Below, piece after piece: positions 46,891 to 58,617 of a DNA stretch of 64,000 bases; position 1 is the first letter of the stretch; the number at the start of each line of letters is the position of its first letter. Source of the DNA: Vigna angularis (Eukaryota > Streptophyta > Magnoliopsida > Fabales > Fabaceae); NCBI RefSeq assembly GCF_016808095.1, contig NC_068970.1, positions 38,164,630-38,228,629 on the forward strand, written 5' to 3'. The notes beneath the pieces were generated by a model. That model was not told the origin of the DNA. It saw only the letters and a list, made by a program, of their open reading frames with translations, and ran no database searches. The translations under genes were made by a program, and so were the position numbers.

Positions 46891-49554
46891 ATGGGTTCAG
46901 GTGATTGGTTTAAGACGATAATTAACTCAAGAAAATCAAAAGAAGGAAGGTCAAAGAAAGTAAAGGTACAATACATTATCTGTCTTAGTTTCTTGGTTTG
47001 AATTTGTAATGGATAAATGAGTTTTAAAAATTCATCGTAAACCACTTTATTTTCATTATTTTCTAGGAAAAAATAAATCTCTTTGAATGCTTTGAAGGTA
47101 ATTTATCTTGATCATGCAGTATGAGAGATTGAACTGTGAGTAAGTTATCTTTAGACCCTACATAGTCATCGTCCTAGAATTGAAATAACCGAAATTTTGT
47201 CAATGCAAAATACTTTGTTGTTATAAATTGAAAGGCAAAGTTTAGATTTGTTCTACGTTAAGTAATTCAGAGTTTTGGACCGGAACATGCCTGTAAACTA
47301 TTACAACAGCAAGAACCAACCCTTATCTCACTTTCTGGGGTGAGTCAGTTAACTTGAATCAGTTGATTCCACTCGGCTCAATATGATTAGTTTTTTTCAA
47401 ACAGTACTTCTAGAAATTGAAGTTTTATCTTGAGTCTGGCAACATGTATATGAGAAGCAGCATATGTTATTGTTTATAACGACCTCTTAATTGTCCTGTT
47501 TATTTTTTCTTTAGGCTGGAGCAACGTTATTTGTTAGAATATATTGGTACTTGTTTTTTTTAGGGTTGTTGTGGCCTAATATCCGCACATATATTCTCAC
47601 ATTTTGATATAGAGATTCATGGGAATTAATTATGTTTCAGACTAAGATTTATAAAGGGAAAAAGTCCAGCGGTTTAGCAAATGGCATTAAAAGCAAAAAT
47701 CTAGAGTCAGCTGGAGTTTCAATTGAAACTATTGCTGCAACAAGGATTCAAACAGCATTCCGAGCTTATAAGGTATGCCAAAGTGAAAAACTCAAAGAGA
47801 CAAACCAAGTCAAAGCTATCTAGGTTGATTTAAGCACATCCATAACCGGCACATTATGTGTGTGTCTGTCTGTCATGCATACCATTTATTATGACATCAC
47901 TTATCGCTGACAGATGTGTGAATCATGTATACATTACTATGTGCAAAGCTTCTGTTAATGTCTTCGGATTCTGTTTTGAGATGCTGACTTTTGAAATTAC
48001 CAGGCTAGAAAACATTTACGTCGCTTGAGAGGATTCACAAAACTGAGAACCCTGACTCAAGGTTTCTCTGTTCAAAACCAAGCTAGTACAACTATAACTC
48101 ATCTTCATTCATGGACCAAGATACAGGCTGAGATTAGAGCTCGTCGAATATGTATGGTGACAGAAGACAGGCTCAGACGGAAGAAACTACATTCTCAACT
48201 AAAACTAGAGGCCAAGATTCATGACCTTGAGGTAACCTTCCCTACTTCATGGTATGCTGGCTTGTACAGCTAATAAATTTTCAGTCATCATATAATGGAT
48301 TTGCTTTCTTCTCGAACTGGTTCCAGTTTGTTGATCAGTCTCTCCACTACTATGATTATATATCAATAGCCAAATGTATATGTATGGTTTCATTGGCTTC
48401 TCTGTTTGAAATATGTATATAATGTGGTATTATTTTACAGATCTCTTTACGGTTTTCTATGTGATTAGTAAATGGCCAATGCATTAAGTGATTGAAACAG
48501 TGTCGTGAGTGGAGAGTCTCCACATGAGTCAGTTTGTTCAAAATCTCTCACATGCATATAAATCTTTGGGCATAACAAACATGCCCTTACTTACCACTGT
48601 GATCACATTTTCCTCATTTCCTCTTATTGAATCTTCAATATGAAGTTGTTTATTTCATGGAAAGGCAATGGTCGAATTTTAGTTAAGAAATACACTTTTG
48701 TTTATACAGAGGATCCTATCTTGTTATATTAGATATCATAGAATGCATTTCTATCTTTGTAGAAACTCCCTCTTCTGTTTTCTATACTACCAAGTTGAAA
48801 TTCTTAACGAGATATCCTAAAACATGTGTACCTAATTGAAATCAGATTCCAGATATTAGTATTTCCTATTCAATTAAAGATGAAATGCGTGAAATCTCTT
48901 GTTGATTTTTTTTAATAGTGGTGTGCAATGCAATAATTTCATCAGATACAACAAATGGATAGAACCCTCTTCAGTCACCCTTTTCTTGACCAACAGTTTA
49001 AACAAATAACAGGTGGAATGGAGTGGTGGTTCTGAAACCATGGAGAAAAGCCTTGCAAGGTTACACCTACGAGAAGAAGCATCAGTTAAACGGGAAAGAA
49101 GTATGGCATATGCCTTCTCTCATCAGGTAGGTTAAATCTTATTAACGAGTAATAGTCACAACACCTTGTTTCCCTTGGTTCTTCAGAAAATCATGTGCAT
49201 ATCTTATGAACAACACAGTGGAGGGCCAACTCTACCCAAGGCCTAGGCAATTATGAACTTGGCAAAGCTAGTTGGAGTTGGAGCTGGAAGGACCGTTGGA
49301 TTGCTGTACGCCCTTGGGAAAGCCGTGTCCCTAGTGTTACCATTAGCCCCAGGAAATATCAAAATAAGCTGTCAAGCAAAGTTAAAAAGGATAAGAAACC
49401 ATCAACATCAAAACAACCAGTTTCAGTTAAAACTCCTTCAGCTAATGATAAAGGGACTAAACCCTTAGGTATTCCCAAAGGAACTGCTAAAGCTAGAAGA
49501 AGATTGTCTTACCCTGCTACAGAGAAAAAAACAGTGCATGAAGGAAAGCAATGA
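46891..49554 (+). CDS. IQ-domain (IQD) calmodulin-binding protein, 5 exons
   Basis: Exons 46891-46965, 47641-47772, 48004-48231, 49013-49126, 49219-49554 join in frame to 294 aa. The start MGSGDWFKTIINSRKSKEGR is the IQD N-terminus. The IQ motif (ATRIQTAFRAYK then ARKHLRRLRG, about residues 58-79) is interrupted by a phase-0 intron, the hallmark of the IQD family. The segment WTKIQAEIRARRICMVTEDR and the block WRANSTQGLGNYELGKASWS are typical of short members such as the IQD9/IQD10 group. IQD proteins bind calmodulin and act as basic scaffolds at microtubules, membranes or the nucleus. The C-terminus is Lys/Ser-rich and basic. No break was found. Confidence 0.93.
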
Positions 49555-50847
49555 GTGTACTCTAGCTGATGCAAACAACATAATCATGCATACTTTATCA
49601 AGGATATATCGTTTACCATTAGCAGTGAAATTGGTTTTTAAGTGGTTACAGTTACAGTGTGTATAAAGATAAAAAGGCAATCTGTTTTCCTTTATTTATT
49701 GGATTGCTTCCAATTTGTGCATATGAATGCGAGTGAAATTCAATCTTAGGGATAGAAAATGGACCAACAAACCAGCATTTGTGTGATTTGTTGATTGGTT
49801 TTTGTTATCTTCAATATTGTATATTTAGTGCAATGTTGAGACGAATTATAGAAAGATTAACAGTTCTTTTTCCCCACTTCGTTTGTTGTATAAAGATTTT
49901 GAAGCTGTGATTCTCTTGCTAATTTCTTGATGCTTAATTTTATCATCATCGCATATATAACATAACATAACATGTCATTTTTCAACTGTATTACTAGTTT
50001 TGTAAGTTAATAAACTTTTTCTGATTTTTACATGTTCGTGGCCGCACCACTATTTTTCATAATTGTTTATGAAAATAAAAATGAAATGGGTTAGTCCATT
50101 AAATGAATGTAGAAGGAATTTGTTGGGAAGAGATATGTTAAGTTCATAAAAAAGTGAAAAAAAAATATGCAGACATATAAGTAAGTAATATCCTCAATGC
50201 AAAAGGGGATGGACTTTAATAAAAAAAAAATCATTTATATAATTAATATCCCCCATGCATGTACAACTTATTTTTTTTAAAACAAAATCATTTATATAAT
50301 TAATTCATTCTCAATGCAATAGGTGATTGACTTTAATTAAAGTAAAACGTGATGGTCTGACTTTAGTATTCGAAGGAGATAACAACAAAATAAAGAATTG
50401 CTTAAACAAAATTCTTCCTAAAGATTTTAGGTGAGAAAAAAAATTGTTTAGGGTGAATCGGGACGAGGATAACCTCCTAAGTGATGCATCGATCGGTATG
50501 TGGGGGTGACCTGCATAATACACTACGACGCTTAAGTCAGAATTTTTCTCTATAGGTCCTTAGTAATTTTAAAGTGAGTCAAAATTGAGTTTACCTCGAA
50601 ATTAAACCCTTATTTATAGAATTTAAAGGAATCTGACCAATTAATTTACCTCTTAATGGTCATTTAATATCTGTCTTAACCAGCCATCAGTAGCCGTTAC
50701 CGTATTGGTTGCGCTTTAACTGCACATAATTGTTGCCTGGACCGAGTGACTGAGGGCTTCTTCCCACACGTTGATCGTCCGGTTCTTTCAAGCCAGTAGG
50801 TCATAGTACCCAATGGGTCGGCTATAAGCTCATAGTAGCATAAATAA
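49555..50847. other. Intergenic region with an LTR-family fragment at about 50440-50550
   Basis: 49555-50330 is AT-rich and presumably starts with the IQD 3' UTR. The piece around 50490-50545 (gtatgtgggggtgacctgca followed by cactacgacgcttaagtcag) resembles the LTR-family motif at about 70-105 (tgcaaaggcactccgacgc). This suggests a diverged LTR fragment from about 50340 to 50840. Confidence 0.45.
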
Positions 50848-50856
50848 ATAATTTTT

Positions 50857-51108
50857 GGTTTAAACCCTCATTTGGTCCTCATATTTGTGTGTCAATCTCA
50901 AGTGGGTCATCATTTTTTTTTCGGTCTCAATCGGGTCCTTAAACTTGTTAAAATGAGCCAATTAAGCCTTCTCTGTTAATTTAGCAGTAACGTCGTTTTC
51001 CTGAGCTTAGCTGTACTTTGTTTTAGCTGACGAGACATTGTTTATTAAATTTAATTGGTGTTGTGTTGTGTGAATAGATTGCCACGTGTGATGGTCTTAG
51101 CCCTAAAA
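50857..51108 (+). repeat. Left terminal inverted repeat of the MULE
   Basis: Inverse of 55517-55768. The inner end is at ccctaaaa, after which the two sides diverge. Confidence 0.95.
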
Positions 51109-51176
51109 GTGAGAAATCATAATATTTTCCCCCAATGTACAGGTGTTAAAAGCTTGTGGTTGAATTATAATATTGC

Positions 51177-54100
51177 ATGGATGAACATATTAAAGTTTTG
51201 GTCCATCATTGTGGGCATTTTGTTAGTGATGAGAATGGAAATTTTAAATTTGATGGAGAGATAGCAGAATGGTCTTGTGATCCAGACCTTTGGTGCTATT
51301 TTGGAATATTAGCTTCAGTGAAAGACTTAGGTTATATAGACATAAAAGAACTTTGGTGCAGTTTAGGAGGTCAGTCAGTGGTGCCAGATAGGTTAGAATT
51401 ATTGATTAATGATAGGGGTGTTATGCATATGCTGAATATAGCAAGGTTAAATGATGAAGTTCATTTGTACGTGGTTCATAATACCATGGAACCACAGATA
51501 ATATAAATGATTGATTGTGTTCCTAGTGATGGGGTTGATGGTCATGTTAATGATGAAGGTGATGTTGCAAGAGAAGTAGAGGGTGAGCCTGAGGGTAAGG
51601 TTCAGGGTCATGTTGAGGGTGAGGCTGAGGCTGAGGTTCAGCCTGAAGTTCAAACAAAAATGGAGGAGGGTCACTTTGAGGGTGAGGTTGAGGGTGAGGT
51701 TGAGGCTAAGGTTGAGGCTGAGGTTGACCTTGAAGTTGGAACACAAATAGAGGAGGGTCACTATGAGGGTGAGGTTGAGGGTGATGGTAAGGCTGAGGTT
51801 CAGGCTCAAGTTGGAACACAAATGGAGGACGGTAAGAGTGAAGTTGCTAAACAGATTGAATATGTCAAGGATGGTGAAGTACATGATGTAGAGGAGGTTG
51901 AGGTACATGATGTAAATGATTTTGAGCTAGAAGATGTAGAAGAGGATGAGATTGAGGATGATCATGTGGCTGAGGATGAAGAGGTTGGAGATGATGATCA
52001 GCTTGAAGAGGCTAGAGATGATGGTGACAATGAAGATGTAGATGAGTCTGTGAGTGAAGAAAGTCTAGTTGATGTCACCATTAAGTGTGATATTGGTAGT
52101 TGGAAACGAAATGTGAGGGAAGAACAACCTTCCAGTCCAGTAGGTGAGTCATCAAGGACAATTGAGAATGATTCCATGCATGATGTTCGTGGCTTGTCTG
52201 ACACTGAGTGGGTGTCAGATGAGTTGGATAGTGGTCCAGATCGTGAGGAGGATGATGATTCCATTCGGAGAACTTTGTTTCCCACATTTAGCATGCCTAA
52301 GAGTTTGAGGGATTATAAATGGGAAGTAGGAACCTATTTCACTGAGAAAAAGGAATTTACAGAGGCCATTAGGACTTATGCACTGAGTAATGGAAGAAAT
52401 TTGAAATTCATGAAGAATGACAAGAAGAGGGTTGTTGTAAAATGTTTGGGGGCCCAGGCCAAATGCAAATGGTATGCTTATTGTGCCTACAGGTCTGTTG
52501 CCAAGTCATGGCAGCTAAGAAAAGTGATTGATGATCACAGTTGTAGTACAGTTTGTAATGTGAAGTTGATGACTTCTAAGTGATTGAGTCAAAGGATGCA
52601 AAAATATGTGAGAGAGAACCCTAATATGAAGGTCATGGACATTAGGGACAAAGTAAGTAGGAAATGGAATGTAGGAATCTCTAGAAATATGGCTTTTAGG
52701 GCAAGAGCCATGGCAAAAGATAATATTGAAGGGTCATTCAAGGATCAATATAGAAGAGTCTATGATTATGGTCATGAACTTCTAAGAGCAAATCCAAGTT
52801 CAACAGTCAAAATAAAGGTTGAAAATAGTAATGAGGAGAGTATACTCAATAGAATTTATGTATGCTTAAAAACATGAAAAGATAGCTTCATTAGTTGTAG
52901 ACCCATCATTGGATTGCATGGATGCTTTTTGAAAGGCAAGTATGAAGGGGAGTTACTAACAGCAGTTGGAAGAGATGGAAATGAACAAATTCTGCCCATT
53001 GCATATGCTGTTCTTGAGGTAGAAAACAAAGACTCCTAGACTTAGTTCTTGGAGCTTCTCATTGCAGACCTTTGTGGGGAAGGTGTTTGTGGAGCATGTA
53101 CATTTATTTCAGACCAACAAAAGGTCAGTCACTCAAAACAAATGTTAATTACAACCTACATCAGAAATAACTCAACTGACTTTAGTATATGAAATTTTAG
53201 GGACTTTTGCCAGCAATTCAAGATCTTCTACCTGAGGTAGACCAAAGATTTTGTGTTAGACATTTGTATTCCAACTTCAAAAAGAAATTTCCTGGAAAAG
53301 ACCTTAAACGTCTGATGTGGAGGGCAGAAACAGCCACATATCCACAACTATGGGAGGCTCAAATGAGGAAAATTAAAGAGATAAATGTAGACGCATTTAA
53401 ATACTTGATTGCAATTCCACCTAGGTATGTATACTTGCTTTTCTCCAAACCTAGTTATGCTTTTACTGTTATATTTGCTTTCACAGTTATATTTACTGAC
53501 ATTTAAATCTGTCAGGTTTTGGTCAAGATCTAGATTCACTCGTAGATCACAATCTGACACTCTTGTGAACAACATGTGTGAGGGCTTCAACAGTGTGCTA
53601 GTTAGTAGTAGGTGTAAGCCACTTATCACTATGTTAGAAGACATTAGGGTTTACATCATGAAGAGATGGGCTACGAACAGGACAAAAATGGCTTTATATT
53701 AAGGTTCTGTGTGCCCTAAGGTTCTCAACAGATTTGAAAAGCAATCTTGGTTAACCAGATATTGGTTACCAAGGTAACTTCACACCTACAATTATTTTAT
53801 GTTCATCATTAAGAAGATGTTGCTAACTGTGTTGTTTTTTTTGCACATGACAAATGGTCATCACATCAATTATTTGAAGTCTTACACATTTCACAATTTG
53901 GGGAGCAATTTGTTGTCAATCTTGAAAACAAGGAGTGCAGTTGTAGAAAGTGGTTAAAAACTGACATACCTTACACTCATGCCATAACCACAATGAAATT
54001 CTTGAATTTAAATGCAGAAGACTACATTGGCCATTGGTTTAGGAAGTCTACTTATGAAGAGACCTACAACACCATCATTTATCCTATTAATGGTCAACTT

Positions 54101-54372
54101 GTCTGGGACATAACTTCATATCCAGATGTATTACCCCCAAAGAAGAGGACAATGCCAGGAAGACCCAAGAAAAAATGAAGACTAGAGTCTTGGGAGTTGA
54201 AGAAGAATGACACTGAATTAAGAAAGGGTGGGAGCAAAAAAACCTGTGTTGTCTGCAAACAACTTGGACACAACAAACACAACTCACAATACCCCCACCA
54301 ACAAATGTGCCTATTTCTCAAGAGTCTGCTGAATGTCCTTGTCATGAATGAAGTCATATTTAATCTGTACTG
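51177..54372 (+). pseudogene. MuDR-type transposase, disrupted
   Basis: 51177-51503 encodes a PB1-like N-terminal domain (VLVHHCGHFVSDENGNFKF). An in-frame TAA (51504-51506) separates it from 51507-52583: a Glu/Val/Gly acidic repeat region, then the MuDR DNA-binding domain (WEVGTYFTEKKEFTEAIRTY, VVVKCLGAQAKCKWYAYCAY). TGA at 52581 and again near 52876 breaks the catalytic part. HGCFLKGKYEGELLTAVGRD carries His where the family has the first catalytic Asp; a Trp to stop change is at about 53037. FISDQQK keeps the second Asp. Probable introns: 53123-53200, 53426-53515 and about 53776-53850. A SWIM finger follows at about 53937 (CSCRKWLKTDIPYTH, second Cys lost), then an imperfect zinc knuckle (CVVCKQLGHNKHNSQ). 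Confidence 0.92.
51522..51830 (+). repeat. GAGG(T/C)TGAGGGTGAG-type coding microrepeat in the MULE transposase
   Basis: Repeated gaggttgagg and gagggtgagg words encode alternating Glu-Val, Glu-Gly and Glu-Ala residues. The antisense strand is correspondingly Leu/Thr/Asn-rich, which explains the long but meaningless - strand frame at 51447-51908. Confidence 0.85.
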
Positions 54373-54520
54373 ATGAAGGAACAACCCTAATATCAGCTTT
54401 TGCTTTTTTTTTTCTTGTAATGTGTATTGCTGAAGACATATTTAGTGATGAAGACAATGTAGTATCACTTTTTTTTTGTCTAAGTGTACTTGATGAAGAC
54501 ATATTTGGTGTAATTTGTAC

Positions 54521-54641
54521 TGATGAAGTAATATCAGGTTTCTTTTCTTATGTTATTCACTGAGTAAGATTGATGAAGTAATATCAGGTTTCTTTTCTTA
54601 TGTTATTCACTGAGTAAGATTGATGAAGTAATATCAGGTTT
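54521..54641 (+). repeat. 50-bp tandem repeat, 2.4 copies, in the MULE
   Basis: The unit starting tgatgaagtaatatcaggtt and ending actgagtaagat is at 54521-54570 and 54571-54620, with a partial third copy to 54641. It lies downstream of the transposase remnant. Confidence 0.92.
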
Positions 54642-54929
54642 GTTAAATTATAATGAAGTCCACTTTTTATCTTATGCACTGACTAACAAAAAGTTGCTTT
54701 ATGATGATACCTTTGCAAAGACAACTACATAATTCCAAAACAACTTTATAATTAAAAAGACAACATCATTCCAAAACATCATTCCAAACATTAGTCCAAA
54801 TTTCAAATTACATTCATGTCAACCTACTTTCATCAACCTAGTTTCATCAACATTGATATCACAACTACATTACAAACAAATGTAACAAACACCATCCCCA
54901 TTAAAACCTTAATCCTATTCTCCAAAACA

Positions 54930-55426
54930 ACTACATTCTTCTCCAAACAGCCAATTTTCAGCTTTCAACATCTCTTTCTTCCATCTTCATCACACTTTCT
55001 TCCATCTTCATCAAACTTCTACCCACTTCTTCATTCCTTGCACTTGCACTACTGTCTTCTACATTCACCACATTTGGAGGATCAATTAATTCTTCAGTGC
55101 ACCACTCAAAGAAGTTTCATCCAATGAAATCTTCATTGCCAACCTGTGCAAGAACAAGACACACTCCCTCGTCAACGAAATCAAAACTCCCGCCCTATGG
55201 AAAATCATAACCAGACAATAAATCACATTTCTGCTTCCATTGAACTCACCTTGAAGTTAGGGCAACCCCAAAACCTTTTGCCCTTGTTTTTAGAGGTTCT
55301 GACAACGCGGAAGACAGTAGGCCGACCACAAAAGCATCTGGGTTTTACAGCCAACCTGCTCCCACTGGCAGAACTATGTTCAAAGCCCCAACCCGTGCAT
55401 TTGCAAGAAGAAGAAGAACCAGACAT
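54930..55426 (-). pseudogene. GRF zinc-finger ORF carried by the MULE, disrupted
   Basis: Starts MSGSSSSCKCTGWGFEH at 55426. The zinc finger RCFCGRPTVFRVVRTSKNK then GKRFWGCPNF has the GRF pattern (C-x-C...C). The donor is at 55249 (AAG|GTGAGT) and the acceptor before 55143 continues VGNEDFIG, where a TGA replaces the expected Cys codon, then NFFEWCTEELIDPPNVVNV and repeated MKMEE text to about 54930. GRF fingers bind nucleic acid. A second antisense ORF of this type accompanies some plant MULEs; its role in transposition is unknown to me. Confidence 0.8.
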
Positions 55427-55516
55427 TGAGTCACTTCAACAGTGCTTCTAGAACTCTTCGTAACGAAAACGGTGATGTTAAAGACTTTGAAAATCAAGGT
55501 TCCTCTAAATATTAAG

Positions 55517-55768
55517 TTTTAGGGCTAAGACCATCACACGTGGCAATCTATTCACACAACACAACACCAATTAAATTTAATAAACAATGTCTCGTCAGCT
55601 AAAACAAAGTACAGCTAAGCTCAGGCAAACGACGTTACTGCTAAATTAACATAGAGGGCTTAATTGGTTCATTTTAACAAGTTTAAGAACCCGATTGAGA
55701 CCGAAAAAAAAATAATGACCCACTTGAGATTGACACACAAATATGAGGACCAAATGAGGGTTTAAACC
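55517..55768 (-). repeat. Right terminal inverted repeat of the MULE
   Basis: Inverse of 50857-51108; the outer end ggtttaaacc is followed by the target duplication ataattttt. Confidence 0.95.
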
Positions 55769-55777
55769 ATAATTTTT

Positions 55778-56551
55778 TATAAGTTAGAATTATTTTAAAG
55801 ACAAGTTAAAGAAATCTAGAAAGGATATTTAATATAGTTTATATATAAATTAATTTTAGTTTATGGAGAAGTTAATAAATACAAGAAGAAAATATCAACT
55901 TAATATTTTTTAAACTAAAATTTAAGAAGCTAGCCTTTCTAAGCAAAAAAGAGAATAATATTCAATTTTTAAGATAATTTTTCTAATATATAAACAAAAT
56001 TTAACCCAAAAAGATGCTGATTTTTTTTTTCTTATTAGGAGCCTTTCTAAGCAAAACTAATCCTTGTAGAAAAGAAAACATTATATTCTTTAGATTTCAC
56101 GATCAAATTTTACAGCATGCAACCAATGAAGGGGATCTAAGAGTCATTCTCATTAAGCGTTTATCAAAAGTCAAAATAAACACACCATGAGATTGTGTCC
56201 ATATCGACAATATGAAAATGGTTATTATTTATTATTCATAATGCATGCCACTCGACAAAAATTATACTTATCACTCAAAGAAACATTGGTAGTACTTTTA
56301 TATCCCTTTTCATAAATTAAATTCCACCTTACATCCCCCTCATTAATCATAACATTTTTGTGTTAAATAAACATTGGCAGAACCTTTTAGGAAAAACAGT
56401 TATTTTCGATAAAAAAAATATATATATATTGTGTTCATGCTGGACACGTATTTCAACTTTAACTGATTTCTTAAAAAAATGCATTGTACCTAGTTTAAGA
56501 GAAAGTGTGTATAAAGCAGATTGAGTAGTTGGAGGTTCTGTTTTAACTGTG
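55778..56551. other. Region upstream of the Nudix gene
   Basis: AT-rich; presumably contains the Nudix promoter and 5' UTR. It includes a small duplicate of Nudix exon 1, listed separately. No other gene seen. Confidence 0.6.
56128..56175 (+). pseudogene. Short duplicated piece of the Nudix gene's exon 1
   Basis: gaaggggatctaagagtcat and the following bases to about 56160 match the exon at 56866-56905, except that gatgatgggg is missing and cactaagcg reads cattaagcg. It would encode DLRVILIKRLSK versus DLRVILTKRSSK in the gene. Too short to function. Confidence 0.75.
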
Positions 56552-58617
56552 ATGCACATGGTTTCCTTTGTGAGAACATCAGCAACAATAAGATCTTTAT
56601 TACCCAGAGCATCATCTATCTCTAAAATCATGGATTCTTCTTCCAACGCGGGCACGGGAGGATCTCAGAGGCTTTTTACGCTGGCACAGCACCTTCGACA
56701 GTACAAGGCCCCTTCTTTCCCTGAAGATATTGTGGAGCAGCGGATTGAAGAAAGTGGTGGAAAGGTTGTTACGCAGGTGGGTTTTCCAGAAGCGGCAACC
56801 CCAGTTGGTCAAAACCCAGAAAAATTCAGACCCAAAAAAGCTGCTGTTTTGATTTGCCTCTTTGAAGGGGATGATGGGGATCTAAGAGTCATTCTCACTA
56901 AGCGTTCTTCCAAGCTCTCTACTCACTCGGGTCAGTCTAAACGAAGTTTCTATCGTTTTTCTTTTCATGGTGATTAATTTTGTTTTAAAATAAATGCAAT
57001 TTGGGTTGGGGGATTGAGGGGTGAATTTTTTGTTTCATGTGTTGTTTTTTGCAGGTGAGGTGGCGTTGCCCGGTGGGAAAGCGGAGGAGGGGGATAAGGA
57101 TGATGGGGACACTGCAAAAAGAGAGGCAAAGGAGGAAATTGGGTTGGACCCGGAACTTGTCAATGTTGTTACTGTTCTTCAACCATTCTTGTCTAAGGTA
57201 TTGTGTGTTCTGTTTGATACTTTTCACTAGCTTGAATTATTAGTGTAACTTTAGATGGATCTCTGTTCTCACTTGCTTCTGGGTGAAAGCAAAGTTGTGT
57301 GTTCAGCGTTTATTTATGATTAGGAATTTTTATGTTAAATTTGTAATTTACGTTATCTTTGTTTCATGAAATAGTTATGTGAAAGGACGATAAATTGAGG
57401 CTTAATGATTCATGAACGATCGTTTGATCTAAAAAAACTCTGAAATTCAGTGACTTCTAATATCACACCAGGGTTTTTTCTACTAAATTTTGAATAAACT
57501 CAAATTCTCTATCCAGAAAAATGAAGTTCAGTTGAAGTATAGAGTATTTGTTAACGAATTGTGAGTTTTGTCTTTGTTGATCGTACACATAATGTACTGA
57601 GTAATGGATTTACACTAAGATAAATACCCTTAGTTAATATTTCAAGTGTTATTACCCAGAGTTGTGTCCATTTGTTATATTAGGAATTTGTATCTGAAAA
57701 AGACAAACTGATGAGCTTTCTTTTTCAACTATCTAGTAAGGAATGTTACATTGAATGACTTGTTTTGGCTTTTTGTTTCTTCAACATTGAAGAAATTCGC
57801 AGACATATAGAGTGTCCTTACTTGTTAAAGACTGCATGTATCATTGAAGTGAGTAAAGATTGTCAATGAATCCACAGTTTCTACGTAAATGCTAAAAAAA
57901 AGTGGCTGACGGCCCTTCATTATCTTATTAGTTCTTAACTTATTATTATTCTTTAATAGTTTGATATGTAAAAGGATTGTATACTTATAAACATGAACAG
58001 AAGTGTATATGTTGCCTATTAGACTGACACTACAACATTAAAAATAAACTCTAACCATGTTTATCATCAGATTTATGTTAATGTTTAAACTCCCATTGGT
58101 TAGTCTATTTCATTTCACATGTGCTTCATATTATGGGTTGAATGGGAAATTTCCCTCCAGTACTTTTAACTTGACACTGTTTTATTTGTAGCATCTTTTA
58201 CGGGTAGTTCCCGTCATTGGCATACTTAATGACAAGAAAGCCTTCAAACCTGTTCTAAATCCAGCTGAAGTAGAAGCAGTATTTGATGCACCTTTGGAAA
58301 TGTTTCTCAAGGTCTATGCTTGTTCTTTTCATTTTGATATCGTGTCATCTTCATTCTTTATATCACGTATCTGATGTCATCACTTTAACCAGGATGAAAA
58401 TCGGAGGCAGGAGGAGAGGGAGTGGATGGGAGAGAAGTTTTTGTTGCATTTCTTTGACTATGGTGTCGGGCATAAAAAATACCTTATATGGGGTTTAACT
58501 GCTGGGATCTTGATTAGAGCTGCATCAGTTGTGTACCAACGGCCACCAGCTTTCGTAGAGCAGAATCCTAAATTCAAGGTTCCACAGAATGTATCAAACG
58601 ATACTACATTACCTTGA
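56552..58617 (+). CDS. CoA-diphosphatase-type Nudix hydrolase, 4 exons
   Basis: Exons 56552-56930, 57055-57197, 58192-58311, 58393-58617 join in frame to 288 aa. The Nudix box spans exon 2: GGKAEEGDKDDGDTAKREAK then EEIGL, with the metal-binding REAKEE core. Before it, LTKRSSKLSTHSGEVALPGG matches the CoA-pyrophosphatase signature (NUDT7/NUDT8; plant NUDX11, NUDX15 and NUDX22 group). The expected reaction is hydrolysis of CoA or CoA esters to 3',5'-ADP and a phosphopantetheine derivative. The first ATG (56552) adds 26 residues rich in Ser/Arg and lacking acidic residues (MHMVSFVRTSATIRSLLPRA), a plausible mitochondrial presequence. The second ATG (56630, MDSSSNAGTGGSQRLF) would give a cytosolic form. 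Dual starts are possible. No break found. Confidence 0.93.

Larger units (their letters stand above)
50857..55768 (+). mobile_element. Mutator-like element (MULE), complete ends, broken transposase
   Basis: Terminal inverted repeats of 252 bp (50857-51108 and 55517-55768) start ggtttaaaccctcatttggt and differ at only a handful of positions. Perfect 9-bp target duplication ATAATTTTT at 50848-50856 and 55769-55777. The 4.9-kb body carries a MuDR-type transposase on + (51177 to about 54372) and a GRF zinc-finger ORF on - (55426 to about 54930). Both are disrupted, so the element is probably immobile unless helped in trans. Confidence 0.95.

Noticed and set aside
51447..51908. Long - strand open frame rich in Leu, Thr and Asn opposite the MULE
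   Set aside because: It is the antisense of the GAGGTTGAGG coding microrepeat in the transposase; low complexity and no domain.
52000..52294. Ser-rich - strand frame with a run of Ser and Pro
   Set aside because: Antisense of the acidic, Asp/Glu-rich part of the transposase; no independent support.
54816..55451. + strand frames at 54816-55127 and 55146-55451
   Set aside because: They are antisense to the GRF zinc-finger ORF, which has a recognisable domain and splice sites on -.
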